Source: Ramlibacter cellulosilyticus
GTDB taxonomy: Bacteria > Pseudomonadota > Gammaproteobacteria > Burkholderiales > Burkholderiaceae_C
Direction of reading: 5' to 3'
Assembly (NCBI RefSeq): GCF_014297465.1
Contig: NZ_JACORT010000011.1
Location: 62,001-126,000 of the forward strand
Length of the DNA: 64,000 nucleotides
Positions 8,401-16,812 of the stretch are shown piece by piece. The notes under the pieces were generated by a model. It was not told where the DNA came from. It saw nothing but the letters and a program-made list of their open reading frames with translations, and did no database searches. The translations under genes were made by a program, and so were the position numbers. Numbering within the stretch: position 1 is the stretch's first letter; every line of letters starts with the position of its first letter.

Positions 8401-10959
8401 AAGCTGGTGGACGGCGGCATGGCGCGTTCCATCGCCACGGGCCTCTACCCCGACGCGGTGGGGACGCACCAGGTCTTCGCCAACGAGCGGCGCAACCCGA
8501 AGAACCCGCTGCAGATGGCGCGCCCGACGGCGGCCGTGGTCGTGGGCCTCGGCGAGGAAGGCAAGCTCACCGCGGACAAGCTCGCGTTCACCATCCGGCA
8601 AGCCGTGCTCGCGTTCGCGCAGCGCATCGCCGACGAGCCGGGGGCGGCGCCCGCGACCTTCGAGCTGAGCGCCACGCTGGTGGGCAGCGGCGGCATGCGC
8701 ATCACGCCGGGAACGGCGGCGCAGTACGTGAGCCAGGGCGTGATCGACGCCAACGAGAAGCTCGCCACCACGCGCGGCTGGCCCCGCGTGGCGCGGCTCA
8801 CGCTGGTGGAACTCTTCCTCGAGCGCGCCACCGAAGCCTGGCACGCCTTGCGCCAGCAGCAGGCCGCGTGGGGCGGGCGCCTGCGGCTGGACGGCCAGGT
8901 GGAAGTGGAACAGGGCGCGATGCGGCGCTCGCTGGACGCCGGCTACCGCAGCACCACCTACGACTTCATCAGCGCCCTGTCGCAGCGGGACGCGAGCGGC
9001 AACGTCTGCATCGCCTACGACCTGGACACGCGGCGCGCCCGCACCGAAGTGCGCGCCCAGCATGCGCAGACGGGGCTGGTGCGCGAGCTCGTCGCCACCG
9101 CGTCCAACCAGGCGAACACCGACCCGCTGATCGGCCGCACGCTGTTCAACCTGCTCGTGCCGGCGGAGATCGAGCCCTACCTCGCCGGCACGAACGAGAT
9201 GGTGCTGGAGGTGGACGCCGGCACGGCCGTGATCCCGTGGGAGCTGCTGAAGTCCAACCCCGACGCCATGCAGGAGGACACGCGTCCCTGGGCCGTGCGC
9301 AGCCGGCTGGTGCGCAAGCTGCGCACGGAGAACTTCCGCGAGCGGGTGATGGATGCGACGCCGGACGACGCGGTGCTGGTGATCGGCGAGCCCGCCGCCC
9401 CGTCCGACTACCCGCCGCTGGAAGGCGCGAAGGCCGAGGCCGAAGCCGTGATCGCGCACCTCGACGCCCAGCGGCCGCGGGTGGACGTCAGCGCGCTGGT
9501 GGACAACAACGACGCGCGCACCATCATCAACGAGCTGTTCGCGCGCTCGTACCGGATCATCCACGTGGCCGGCCACGGCGCGCCGGGGCCGGAAGGCGGC
9601 GTGGTCCTGTCCGGCAACACCTTCCTGGGCGCCAAGGAAGTCGCGGCCATGCGCACGGTGCCGGAGCTCGTGTTCCTGAACTGCTGCCACCTCGCGCACC
9701 GCGACGTGAAGGACCTGGGCCGCACGCACGACCGCGCGCGCTTCGCCGCCAATATCGCGGAGAAGCTGATCGAAGCCGGCGTGCGCTGCGTCATCGCCGC
9801 GGGCTGGGCGGTGGAGGACGGGCCCGCGGAGGTGTTCGCCACCCGCTTCTACGACGCGGTGCTGGCGGGCGCCCGCTTCATCGACGCCGTCGGCGCCGCG
9901 CGCGAGGCGGCCTGGCGCGCCAACCCCAACGGCAACACCTGGGCGGCGTACCAGTGCTATGGCGACCCCACCTGGAGCTGGCGCCGGTCGCAGCCCAGCG
10001 AACGCGAGCCGGTGGCGAGCCGCGAGGAAGGCCCGCTCGCCTCCGCGTACGGCGTGGCGCTCGCGCTGGAGAACCTGGTGACCGAGGTGCGCTTCGGCTC
10101 GCGCACGCCGCAGGCGGCGCTGGACCGCGTCCGCGCGCTGGAGTCGGAGCACGCCGCACGCTGGGGTGCGATGGGCAGCGTGGCCGAGGCCTTCGGGCTC
10201 GCCTACGTCGCCGCCGAAGCCCCGGAGCAGGCCCTCGCCTGGCTCGAGCGGGCCATCGCGGCGGAGGACGGCGGCGCGACGCTGCGCGCGGCGGAGCAGC
10301 TCGCGAACCTGCGCGCGCGCCACGGCGAGAAGTCGGACGACCTGGCGGCGGTCCGCGCCGGCATGCGCGAGCTGCGCCGCCTGGTGCACCTGCACCCCAC
10401 GCACGAGCGCATGAGCCTCCTCGGCTCGGCCTGCAAGCGCCTGTCCATGGTGGCCTGGCGCCAGGGCGACGCGCCGGCGGCGGCCCGGGCCGCGGCCAAC
10501 GGGGCGAAGTGGTACCTGCAGGCGCAGGAGCGGGCCACGGCGGCCGGCGCGCTGGACGTGTTCTATCCCGCGCGCGCTGCGCTCATCTGCGAGATCGCCG
10601 CCGCCCTCATGCAGAAACGCGCCCCGGAGATCACGGAGGAGCGCCTGCAGGCCGTGGAGGCCATGACGCGCGCCGCGGCGACGGCACGCCCCGACTTCTG
10701 GTCCGTCGCCGGGGTCGCTGAGCTGCAGATGCTCAAGGCGCTGCGGGCCGGCAGCGTGCTGGACAACCTCGACGGCGTGCTGGCCGAGCTGCGCGACCTG
10801 CAGGAGCGGGTGCCCTCCGCGGACAACTGGGATTCGGTGCACGCCGAGGCGCGCTTCGTGCTGCTGCCCTACCTCGCGCGGGAGCCCGGCGAGGACGAGT
10901 GCAGCGCCGTCCAGGAGCTGCTGGACATCCTCAAGGGCTATGCGGGCACGGAAAGCTGA
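5461..10959 (+). CDS. Giant dual alpha/beta-hydrolase - CHAT protease fusion protein
   Basis: A single 1832-residue protein of several modules. Residues about 200-500 are a first alpha/beta-hydrolase: VLVHGTF with H211, and a nucleophile elbow THSRGG with S278. Residues about 540-860 are a second, LCAT/lipase-like hydrolase: VFVLPGILGSNIRRD, elbow AHSMGS with S647. Residues about 930-1240 are a mixed domain with a VVVGLGEEGKL segment near 1026-1036 that recalls the N-domain of leucine aminopeptidases. A CHAT (caspase-like) domain follows, with the catalytic His in HVAGHG (H1372) and Cys in VFLNCCH (probably C1409). The last 300 residues are helical, TPR-like. No signal peptide is seen, so it is probably cytoplasmic. 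It is monocistronic with a strong ribosome binding site. The role is unknown; a protease-gated lipase or conflict effector is my inference. Confidence 0.85.
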   Translation: MGTTGTPGPAPAGPAPAGREFTFELAGEEMPAVRGRGGPGAVRQAVRLASTRGDAKPVTVKARTGEHVVRLAIANGPTLILAPDSAHALLAAQRRDKRREASAANGPVVVTPQLAWRGPDAGATRGFTDWLGQATLESFEVLGDVAPDISPDLAEEAAARVLAQKLDAQVVPGLYRLKADRFDQSLKDAHEQPLPHLQPPANGQAILVLVHGTFVESHGTFGKLWTAQAAQVRRLFERYGEHVYAFDHPTLGASPVANALALAKALPAGTRLHLLTHSRGGLVAEVLARACSGVVPARQDLDALVPDDAADLEKLFAEARGKGLRVDRMVRVACPARGTLLASRRLDAYLSILTWALQLGGQQVAGALVDFLHGIAKKRADPKVLPGLRAMMPDSEFIRWLAAQAAPIEGDLRVVAGDMQGDSVLSWVKTLLADAFYWTDNDLVVHTRAMYGGVPRGAIGQGGNARFLLDRGGKVSHFNYFSNVRTATAVVDALVQDAPAGFDVIGRNSWAGLDASGTRGARAIQRSAGSPAAPAASRPAVFVLPGILGSNIRRDDERIWIGWNFIDGLVKLAWTPETAGRFHADGPVADVYDGLIERLADTHEVIAFAFDWRRPIEDEAERLADAVDAALAARSASGQPVRLLAHSMGSLVARTMRLQRRDTWDRMMRREGARLVMLGPPNGGSWAPMQVLTGDDGFGNALVAFGALFRNAEARAVLAGLPGLMQLQAGLNDPQLQLHLASTWADLAKKDIDALLRYNAWHQPDAQRAVYGWSAPPQAVLERAAALRARLDEQLQGLHADASRMAIVVGRAGFTPAGYALTDAGLEYVAAPEGGDGRVPHRSAQLPGVPMWQVDAPHGKLPETAEAFAAYLELLTDGSTKRLPRMDAIPDTPVSRERGGGTQRSALAPAHSRPSRRFEDVAPPASPSDLMDAGAARERPANAQALAVRVVNGDLQFVPEPLLVGHYRSLQLTGSEKIVDKLVDGGMARSIATGLYPDAVGTHQVFANERRNPKNPLQMARPTAAVVVGLGEEGKLTADKLAFTIRQAVLAFAQRIADEPGAAPATFELSATLVGSGGMRITPGTAAQYVSQGVIDANEKLATTRGWPRVARLTLVELFLERATEAWHALRQQQAAWGGRLRLDGQVEVEQGAMRRSLDAGYRSTTYDFISALSQRDASGNVCIAYDLDTRRARTEVRAQHAQTGLVRELVATASNQANTDPLIGRTLFNLLVPAEIEPYLAGTNEMVLEVDAGTAVIPWELLKSNPDAMQEDTRPWAVRSRLVRKLRTENFRERVMDATPDDAVLVIGEPAAPSDYPPLEGAKAEAEAVIAHLDAQRPRVDVSALVDNNDARTIINELFARSYRIIHVAGHGAPGPEGGVVLSGNTFLGAKEVAAMRTVPELVFLNCCHLAHRDVKDLGRTHDRARFAANIAEKLIEAGVRCVIAAGWAVEDGPAEVFATRFYDAVLAGARFIDAVGAAREAAWRANPNGNTWAAYQCYGDPTWSWRRSQPSEREPVASREEGPLASAYGVALALENLVTEVRFGSRTPQAALDRVRALESEHAARWGAMGSVAEAFGLAYVAAEAPEQALAWLERAIAAEDGGATLRAAEQLANLRARHGEKSDDLAAVRAGMRELRRLVHLHPTHERMSLLGSACKRLSMVAWRQGDAPAAARAAANGAKWYLQAQERATAAGALDVFYPARAALICEIAAALMQKRAPEITEERLQAVEAMTRAAATARPDFWSVAGVAELQMLKALRAGSVLDNLDGVLAELRDLQERVPSADNWDSVHAEARFVLLPYLAREPGEDECSAVQELLDILKGYAGTES

Positions 10960-11033
10960 TTCCCGCGCATTACCGGCATCCAGGTCATCAATTCCAGCAC
11001 TTCCCGGCCATGAATGACGCCGGAAGTTCGGAA

Positions 11034-11039
11034 TACAGT
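11034..11039 (+). promoter_or_regulatory. -10-like box for the HAD gene
   Basis: TACAGT seven bases before the ATG at 11047, with no ribosome binding site between. This favours the start at 11047 over an in-frame upstream start at 11014, which would lie before the box. Confidence 0.45.
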
Positions 11040-11046
11040 CACCACC

Positions 11047-11730
11047 ATGGAAAAACCGCGCGCGGTGCTGTTCGACGCCTATGGGACGCTGTTCGACGTG
11101 TACAGCGTCGGCCTGCTCGCGGAGCAGCTGTTCCCGGGCCACGGCCAGGCGCTGTCGGTGCTGTGGCGCGACAAGCAGATCGAATACACGCGCCTGGTCA
11201 CCACCAGCAACGACGGCGCGCACTACCAGCCGTTCTGGGAGCTGACGCTCGCCTCGCTGCGCCACGCCTGCAAGCGCCTGGGCCTCGCGCTGAACGCCGA
11301 GCGCGAGCAGCAGCTGATGAACCAGTACCGGCACCTCTCCGCCTTTCCCGAGAACCGGGAAGTGCTGCAGGCGCTGAAGGCCCGCAAGGTCGCCACCGGC
11401 ATCCTGAGCAACGGCGACCCCGAGATGCTGGGCATCGCCGTGCGCAGCGCGGGCCTGGAAGGCCTGCTCGATCACGTCCTGAGCGTCGACGGCGTGCGCC
11501 GGTACAAGACGCACCCGGACGCCTACCGCCTCGGCACCCAGGCCACGGGCCTGGCCGCGTCGCAGATCCTCTTCGTCAGCTGCAACGGCTGGGACGCGCT
11601 GGGCGCGACCTGGTTCGGCTACCGCACGCTGTGGGTGAACCGCTACCAGCTTCCCTTCGAGGAACTGGGCACGCAGCCCACCCGCACCGGCAGCACCTTG
11701 CGCGACGTGCTCTCGTTTTTCCCATCCTGA
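11047..11730 (+). CDS. Haloacid dehalogenase, type II (HAD superfamily)
   Basis: A 227-residue HAD hydrolase. Motif I is [10 protein letters not shown] with nucleophile D10; motif II is [11 protein letters not shown]; the motif III lysine lies in YKTHPDAY; and the type II signature [16 protein letters not shown] is followed by WVNR. These are the features of L-2-haloacid dehalogenases, which hydrolyse 2-haloalkanoates to 2-hydroxy acids, although many members act on other small substrates. The gene is 16 bases upstream of malate synthase G on the same strand. Since chloroacetate dehalogenation yields glycolate, which is oxidised to glyoxylate, the pairing makes metabolic sense, but the true substrate is not shown by sequence. 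Confidence 0.88.
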   Translation: MEKPRAVLFDAYGTLFDVYSVGLLAEQLFPGHGQALSVLWRDKQIEYTRLVTTSNDGAHYQPFWELTLASLRHACKRLGLALNAEREQQLMNQYRHLSAFPENREVLQALKARKVATGILSNGDPEMLGIAVRSAGLEGLLDHVLSVDGVRRYKTHPDAYRLGTQATGLAASQILFVSCNGWDALGATWFGYRTLWVNRYQLPFEELGTQPTRTGSTLRDVLSFFPS

Positions 11731-11746
11731 TCTCCGGAGAACAACC

Positions 11747-13945
11747 ATGACCGACAAGACCACGATCCACGGCCTGCAGGTGGACAGCGCGCTCAAGCGC
11801 TTCCTCGACGAACAGGTGCTGCCCACGGTGGGCGTCGCCCAGGAAAAATTCTGGCAGGGCTTCGACCAGATCGTCCGCGATCTCGGCCCGAAGAACGCGG
11901 CGCTGCTCGCCGAGCGCGACCGCCTGCAGTCCGAGCTGGATGGCTGGCACAAGAAGAACCCCGGCCCCATCCGGGACGCCGCGGCCTACCGCGCCTTCCT
12001 CGAGAAGATCGGCTATCTCGTGCCGCAGCCGCAAGGCGCGAAGGCAACGACGAAAAACGTGGACGCGGAGCTCGCGCTGCAGGCCGGCCCGCAGCTCGTG
12101 GTCCCCATCCTGAACGCGCGCTATGCGCTGAATGCGGCCAACGCGCGCTGGGGCTCGCTGTACGACGCGCTGTACGGCACCGACGTCATCCCCGAGGACG
12201 GCGGCGCCGACAAGGGCCCCGGCTACAACGAAGTGCGCGGCGCCAAGGTGATCGCGCGCGCGCGCCAGTTCCTGGACCAGGCCGCGCCGCTCGCGAACGG
12301 CTCGCACGCCGACGCCACCGCGTACAAGGTGGAAGGGGGCCAGCTCCAGGTGGAACTGAAGGGCGGCAAGTCGTCGGGCCTGAAGGATCCCGCGAAGTTC
12401 GTCGGCTTCCAGGGCGACGCGAACGCGCCTTCCTCCGTGCTGCTGAAGAACAACGGCCTGCACCTGGACATCGTCGTGGACCGCAAGCACGCCATCGGCC
12501 AGACCGATGCCGCGGGCGTGGCCGACGTCGTGGTGGAAGCGGCGCTCTCCACCATCCTGGACCTGGAAGACTCCATCGCCGCCGTCGATGCGCAGGACAA
12601 GCTGCTGGCCTACCGCAACTGGATGGGCATCCTGCAGGGCACGCTCACCGAGCAGGTGCACAAGGGGGGCAAGAGCTTCACGCGCGGACTGAACCCGGAC
12701 CGCACCTACAAGTCTCCGAAGGGTGACGGCGAAGTGCGCCTGCACGGCCGCTCGCTCCTGTTCCTGCGCAACGTCGGCCACCTCATGACCAACCCCGCCA
12801 TCCTGTGGGACGGCGGCAAGGAGATCCACGAAGGGATCATGGACGCCGTGATCACCACCGCGATCGCGATGGTCGACCTCCAGGGCAAGGGCCAGAACGG
12901 CATCCGCAACTCGCGCACGGGCTCCATCTACATCGTGAAGCCCAAGATGCACGGCCCCGCGGAAGTGGCGTTCGCCTCCGAGCTGTTCGGCCGCGTCGAG
13001 CAGCTGCTCGGCCTGCCGCAGGACACGGTGAAGCTGGGCATCATGGACGAGGAGCGCCGTACCAGCGTCAACCTGCAGGCCTGCATCGCGGCTGCCCCGG
13101 CGCGCGTGGCGTTCATCAACACCGGTTTCCTGGATCGCACCGGCGACGAGATGCACACCGCGATGCACGCGGGACCGATGATCCGCAAGGGCGACATGAA
13201 GTCCAGCGCCTGGATCCAGTCGTACGAGAAGAACAACGTGCTGGTCGGCCTCGCCTGCGGCCTGCGTGGCCGCGCGCAGATCGGCAAGGGCATGTGGGCC
13301 ATGCCCGACCTGATGGCCGCGATGCTGGAACAGAAGATCGCCCACCCGAAGGCCGGCGCCAACACGGCCTGGGTGCCCTCGCCCACGGCCGCCACGCTGC
13401 ACGCGCTGCACTACCACCAGGTCGACGTGGCCGCCGTGCAGCAGGAACTCGAGAAGATCGACGCGGCCGCCGAGCGCGAGAAGCTGCTCGCCGGCCTGCT
13501 CACGGTGCCCGTCGCCGCCGAGGCGAACTGGACGCCCGAGCAGCGCCAGCAGGAGATCGAGAACAACGCGCAAGGCATCCTGGGCTACGTGGTGCGCTGG
13601 ATCGACCAGGGCGTGGGCTGCTCCAAGGTGCCCGACATCCACAACGTCGGCCTGATGGAAGACCGCGCCACGCTGCGCATCTCCAGCCAGCACATCTGCA
13701 ACTGGCTGCTGCACGGTGTCGTCACCGAGCAGCAGGTGCGCGAGACGTTCCAGCGCATGGCCGCGGTGGTGGACAAGCAGAACGCGGGCGACCCGGCGTA
13801 CCGGCCGATGGCGGGCAACTGGGACACGTCGTACGCGTACCGCGCCGCGCTGGACCTCGTGTTCCAGGGCAAGGAGCAGCCCAGTGGCTACACCGAACCG
13901 CTGCTGCATGCCTGGCGCCTCAAGGTGAAGGCCGCCGCACGCTGA
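11747..13945 (+). CDS. glcB: Malate synthase G
   Basis: A 732-residue protein matching the G isoform of malate synthase over its full length (usual size about 720). It condenses glyoxylate with acetyl-CoA to malate, feeding glycolate- and glyoxylate-derived carbon into the TCA cycle. Visible signatures include the N-terminal [35 protein letters not shown], the active-site region around [15 protein letters not shown], and [13 protein letters not shown]. The C-terminal [20 protein letters not shown] is also typical. A GGAGAA ribosome binding site precedes the ATG. It follows the HAD gene closely and probably forms a two-gene transcript ending at a hairpin just after the stop. Confidence 0.96.
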   Translation: MTDKTTIHGLQVDSALKRFLDEQVLPTVGVAQEKFWQGFDQIVRDLGPKNAALLAERDRLQSELDGWHKKNPGPIRDAAAYRAFLEKIGYLVPQPQGAKATTKNVDAELALQAGPQLVVPILNARYALNAANARWGSLYDALYGTDVIPEDGGADKGPGYNEVRGAKVIARARQFLDQAAPLANGSHADATAYKVEGGQLQVELKGGKSSGLKDPAKFVGFQGDANAPSSVLLKNNGLHLDIVVDRKHAIGQTDAAGVADVVVEAALSTILDLEDSIAAVDAQDKLLAYRNWMGILQGTLTEQVHKGGKSFTRGLNPDRTYKSPKGDGEVRLHGRSLLFLRNVGHLMTNPAILWDGGKEIHEGIMDAVITTAIAMVDLQGKGQNGIRNSRTGSIYIVKPKMHGPAEVAFASELFGRVEQLLGLPQDTVKLGIMDEERRTSVNLQACIAAAPARVAFINTGFLDRTGDEMHTAMHAGPMIRKGDMKSSAWIQSYEKNNVLVGLACGLRGRAQIGKGMWAMPDLMAAMLEQKIAHPKAGANTAWVPSPTAATLHALHYHQVDVAAVQQELEKIDAAAEREKLLAGLLTVPVAAEANWTPEQRQQEIENNAQGILGYVVRWIDQGVGCSKVPDIHNVGLMEDRATLRISSQHICNWLLHGVVTEQQVRETFQRMAAVVDKQNAGDPAYRPMAGNWDTSYAYRAALDLVFQGKEQPSGYTEPLLHAWRLKVKAAAR

Positions 13946-13959
13946 GGGGCGGGATCGCA

Positions 13960-13990
13960 GGTCGTCGGCTCCCGGCGACCTTCCATCCCT
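13960..13990 (+). terminator. Possible terminator after glcB
   Basis: A nine-base stem (13960-13968 with 13972-13980, one G-T pair) with a three-base loop, followed by a moderately T-rich stretch TTCCATCCCTT. It lies 15 bases after the stop of glcB. The T tract is weak, so termination may be partial. Confidence 0.45.
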
Positions 13991-14061
13991 TGCACGATGT
14001 AACACCAGTCACGAATCGGGCGCGCGTGAAGACTTGAGGTGTCATTCGTCGCGCGCGTCCC

Positions 14062-14067
14062 TAGACT
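14062..14067 (+). promoter_or_regulatory. -10-like box for the DUF1631 gene
   Basis: TAGACT ten bases before the ATG at 14078. It lies downstream of the alternative GTG start at 14039, so if this box is real, only the ATG at 14078 is on the transcript. Confidence 0.4.
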
Positions 14068-14077
14068 GCGCCGTGTC

Positions 14078-16567
14078 ATGGCCGCTATCCCCGACACGGC
14101 ACGCCAGTGCATGGACCTCGCCATCGCGGCCGCGCCCGCGATGCTGCAGCGCGCGCTGGACCAGGCCGTCGCCGTCCTGCAGGAAGAAGAACGCCGCTGC
14201 ACCGGCGTGGCGGAGCGGCGCGAGCTCGCCGATGCCTGGCTGGAGCTCACCCGCCGGCGCGCCGACTGGTCGCAGCGTTTCCCCGCCCTGCTGCGCGACA
14301 TCGCGCAGCGGCCGTCCCGCGCCGCGCCCGTCGCGGTGGCTGCCACGGCGGACGACGACCGCTTCGGCGGGCTGAGCCTGCTGGACGAGAGCACGCTGTC
14401 GCAGGAGATCGAAAGCTCCCGCGTGCTGCAGCTGCTCGCACCGCGCCTGGAGCAGCCCCTCGCCGAGTTCGACGCCCTCATGAGCACGGCCCTCGGCCTG
14501 GGCACCGTCGAGCCCGAGCGCAACCCGCTGCGGCCGCAGGTGTTCGCGCAGGCCCTGCGCGACCTGATGCATCCGGCCGTGGAGCCGGCCTGGCCCAGGA
14601 TCTGGAGCCAGCACCTGGCCGAACCCCTGGCACGCGAGATCGCCACGCTGTACCGCGACGCGGTGAAGCTGCTGCGCGCCGCGCGCCTCACCGAAGCGAC
14701 TTACCGCGTGTTGCCTGCCGCACCCAGTTCCACCAAGCCCCCCGCTCCTGCTCCCGCCCGCGCTTCGGGCGGTGGGGGCCCGGGTTCATCGGGTCCCGTT
14801 GCGTCCGGCGCGCCTGGAGCGGGTCCTTCCGGCGGGTCGGGTTCCGGTACCGGCCCGGGCGGTGGGTCCGGCCCCGGCGGTGGTTCCGGCCCCGGCGGCG
14901 CCGCGGGCGCAGGCGCCCCCGGCGGCAGCATCGAGCAAGCCCTCGGCAGCAGCGGCGCCCTCGGCGGCGCCGCATGGGCGGACCTTTCGAACTACGGCCT
15001 CGGCGACGAGCTGTTCCAGCATTTCCTCTTCTCGCGCGCGCAGCCCTCGGCGCAAGCGCTGGCTCCCGCGTTCTTCGCGAAGGTCGACGCGCAGCTGCAG
15101 GCGATCGAGACGGCCCTGGAAAGCTTCGAGCCTTTCGATGCCGAGGCGGTCGCGCGCAACCGCGGCCTGTCGCCGGTGGAACGCAGCCACCGCGACGTCG
15201 GCACGCAGCGCGAACTGGAGACCACGACCTGGGGCCGCTGGGCGCCGGCGCGCGAGCGGGCGATGCACCGCGCGCGCCTCAAGAAGGAAGCCCGCCAGGT
15301 CGGCCAGGTGCTGGGCCTGGAAGTCGTGCGCAAGCTCGTGGACCAGGTCGCGCGCGACCCGCGCCTGCTCGCGCCCGTGCGCGAGGCCATCGTGGCGATC
15401 GAGCCGGCGCTGGCGAAGCTGGCGCTCGTCACGCCGCGCTTCTTCGCGCAGGAAGACCATGCGGGGCGGCGGCTCGTCGAGCGCGTCGCCGAACGCAGCT
15501 TCCGCTACAACGACGAGTTCGCGAGCGACTTCCAGGAGTTCTTCGCCGACGTCCGCACCACCTTCCGCGCGCTCAACGAGCAGCAGGTGCAGGACGACCG
15601 CCCCTTCGGCCAGGCCCTGCAGGAACTGGAGGAGCGCTGGACCGGCGAGGACAGCGTCGAGGAGCGCGGCCGCCAGGTCGCCGTCGACGCGCTGCACTTC
15701 GCGGAGGCGCGCGAAGCCGAAGCGGCGCAGATCGCGTGGAGCCTGTCGCAGCGTGCCGACCTCGAAGGCGTGCCCGCGGTGGTGCAGGACTTCCTGTTCG
15801 GCCCCTGGTCGCTGGTGATGGCGCACGCGCGGCTCACCGACGCGCAGAAGCAGGTCGACCCGGGCGGCTGGAACAGCGTGATCTCCGACCTGCTGTGGAG
15901 CGTGAAGTCGGAGCAGACGCTGCGCGACCCCGCGCGTCTCTTCAACACGCTGCCCGGCATGCTGGAGCGCCTGCGCGGCGGCATGAAGCTGATCGGGCAG
16001 GAGCCGGCGGACCACGAGACCTTCTTCCAGGCGCTGGAGAAGCTGCACCGCCCCGTGCTCAAGCTGCGCGCGCGCACGCGCCATGCGAACCTCGCGGTCG
16101 GCAACGAGCCGCAGCTCGATGCCGCGCTGCTCTCCACGCAGCGGCAGCAGCCCAAGGCGCCCGCGGGCAACCCGTGGCTGACGCCGAGCGAGCTGCAGGC
16201 CGCCGGCTTCGACGAGCGCCCGAGCGCGCCGGCGCCGCTGGAGGAGGCCTCGGGCGAGGCGCCGGGCGACGTCGACGTCACCGGCGTCGTGGCCGCCCTG
16301 CACCAGGGCTGCTGGGTCGACCTGCATGCGCGCGGCAAGTGGCGCCGCGCCAGCCTCACGTGGGTGAGCCAGCGCGCGACCCTGTTCATGTTCCAGAGCC
16401 ACGGCGGCGAAGTGCACACCATGACGCGCCGCAGCCTCGAGCGCCTCGTGCGCGAGCGGCAGCTGCGTCCCGTGGAGGCCGGCGCGGTGGTGCCGCGCGC
16501 TCTCGACGCGCTGTCGCAGCGCGCGCAATCCGCCGCCCGCAAGCGCGAAGACCCGGTCCTCGCGTAG
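14078..16567 (+). CDS. DUF1631 family protein
   Basis: An 829-residue DUF1631 family protein, common in Burkholderiales and of unknown function. The N-terminal 220 residues are helical. Residues about 221-284 form a low-complexity linker of Pro, Ala, then Gly, Ser and Pro. The long helical body follows, and the C-terminal part (GCWVDLHARGKWRRASLTWVSQRATLFMF region) resembles a small beta-barrel reminiscent of PilZ-type folds, which bind cyclic di-GMP in other proteins; whether this one does is unknown. I chose the ATG at 14078 over an in-frame GTG at 14039 because a -10-like box lies between them. No signal peptide or membrane helix is seen. Confidence 0.8.
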   Translation: MAAIPDTARQCMDLAIAAAPAMLQRALDQAVAVLQEEERRCTGVAERRELADAWLELTRRRADWSQRFPALLRDIAQRPSRAAPVAVAATADDDRFGGLSLLDESTLSQEIESSRVLQLLAPRLEQPLAEFDALMSTALGLGTVEPERNPLRPQVFAQALRDLMHPAVEPAWPRIWSQHLAEPLAREIATLYRDAVKLLRAARLTEATYRVLPAAPSSTKPPAPAPARASGGGGPGSSGPVASGAPGAGPSGGSGSGTGPGGGSGPGGGSGPGGAAGAGAPGGSIEQALGSSGALGGAAWADLSNYGLGDELFQHFLFSRAQPSAQALAPAFFAKVDAQLQAIETALESFEPFDAEAVARNRGLSPVERSHRDVGTQRELETTTWGRWAPARERAMHRARLKKEARQVGQVLGLEVVRKLVDQVARDPRLLAPVREAIVAIEPALAKLALVTPRFFAQEDHAGRRLVERVAERSFRYNDEFASDFQEFFADVRTTFRALNEQQVQDDRPFGQALQELEERWTGEDSVEERGRQVAVDALHFAEAREAEAAQIAWSLSQRADLEGVPAVVQDFLFGPWSLVMAHARLTDAQKQVDPGGWNSVISDLLWSVKSEQTLRDPARLFNTLPGMLERLRGGMKLIGQEPADHETFFQALEKLHRPVLKLRARTRHANLAVGNEPQLDAALLSTQRQQPKAPAGNPWLTPSELQAAGFDERPSAPAPLEEASGEAPGDVDVTGVVAALHQGCWVDLHARGKWRRASLTWVSQRATLFMFQSHGGEVHTMTRRSLERLVRERQLRPVEAGAVVPRALDALSQRAQSAARKREDPVLA

Positions 16568-16578
16568 CGGCGGGGCGC

Positions 16579-16584
16579 TAAACT
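16579..16584 (+). promoter_or_regulatory. -10-like box for the CWC gene
   Basis: TAAACT six bases before the GTG at 16591. The same hexamer and spacing occur before holA. No ribosome binding site lies between. Confidence 0.5.
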
Positions 16585-16590
16585 GCGCCC

Positions 16591-16812
16591 GTGCCGAACG
16601 AAGCCAGCTCCCCCGCGCCTTCGCGCTGCCCGCTCTGCGGCGCCGCGAACCGCTGCGCCATGGAGCTCGAGCGCGAAACCGGCCTGCCGCAAGGGCCCTG
16701 CTGGTGCACGCAGGCGGCGTTCGGCGCCGACCTGCTCGCGTGCGTCCCGCCGGAAGCGAAGGACCGCGCCTGCATCTGCCAGAACTGCGCGCGCGGCGCC
16801 GCCGCCGCGTGA
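16591..16812 (+). CDS. Cysteine-rich CWC family protein
   Basis: A 73-residue protein with nine cysteines arranged as CPLCGAANRC, GPCWCTQ and CICQNC, the pattern of the Cys_rich_CWC family, likely a small zinc-binding protein. Its function is not known. It starts with GTG, with a TAAACT box six bases upstream. The stop codon overlaps the GTG start of the following MFS gene (GTGA), so the two are translationally coupled. The small size and cysteine spacing make it a real gene despite its length. Confidence 0.85.
   Translation: MPNEASSPAPSRCPLCGAANRCAMELERETGLPQGPCWCTQAAFGADLLACVPPEAKDRACICQNCARGAAAA

Noticed and set aside
7048-11970. A 1640-codon open frame on the minus strand opposite the CHAT/lipase gene
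   Set aside because: It has no recognisable domain, is rich in Arg, Ala and His as expected of the antisense of a GC-rich gene, and runs across three plus-strand genes. It is a shadow frame.
11047-13945. HAD and malate synthase as accessory genes of the CHAT protein
   Set aside because: The HAD gene has its own -10-like box, and HAD plus glcB make sense as glyoxylate metabolism. Nothing links them to the CHAT protein beyond position.
14039-14077. GTG at 14039 as start of the DUF1631 gene
   Set aside because: A -10-like TAGACT lies downstream of it, and the extra residues are Arg/Val-rich without family similarity. The ATG at 14078 is preferred.
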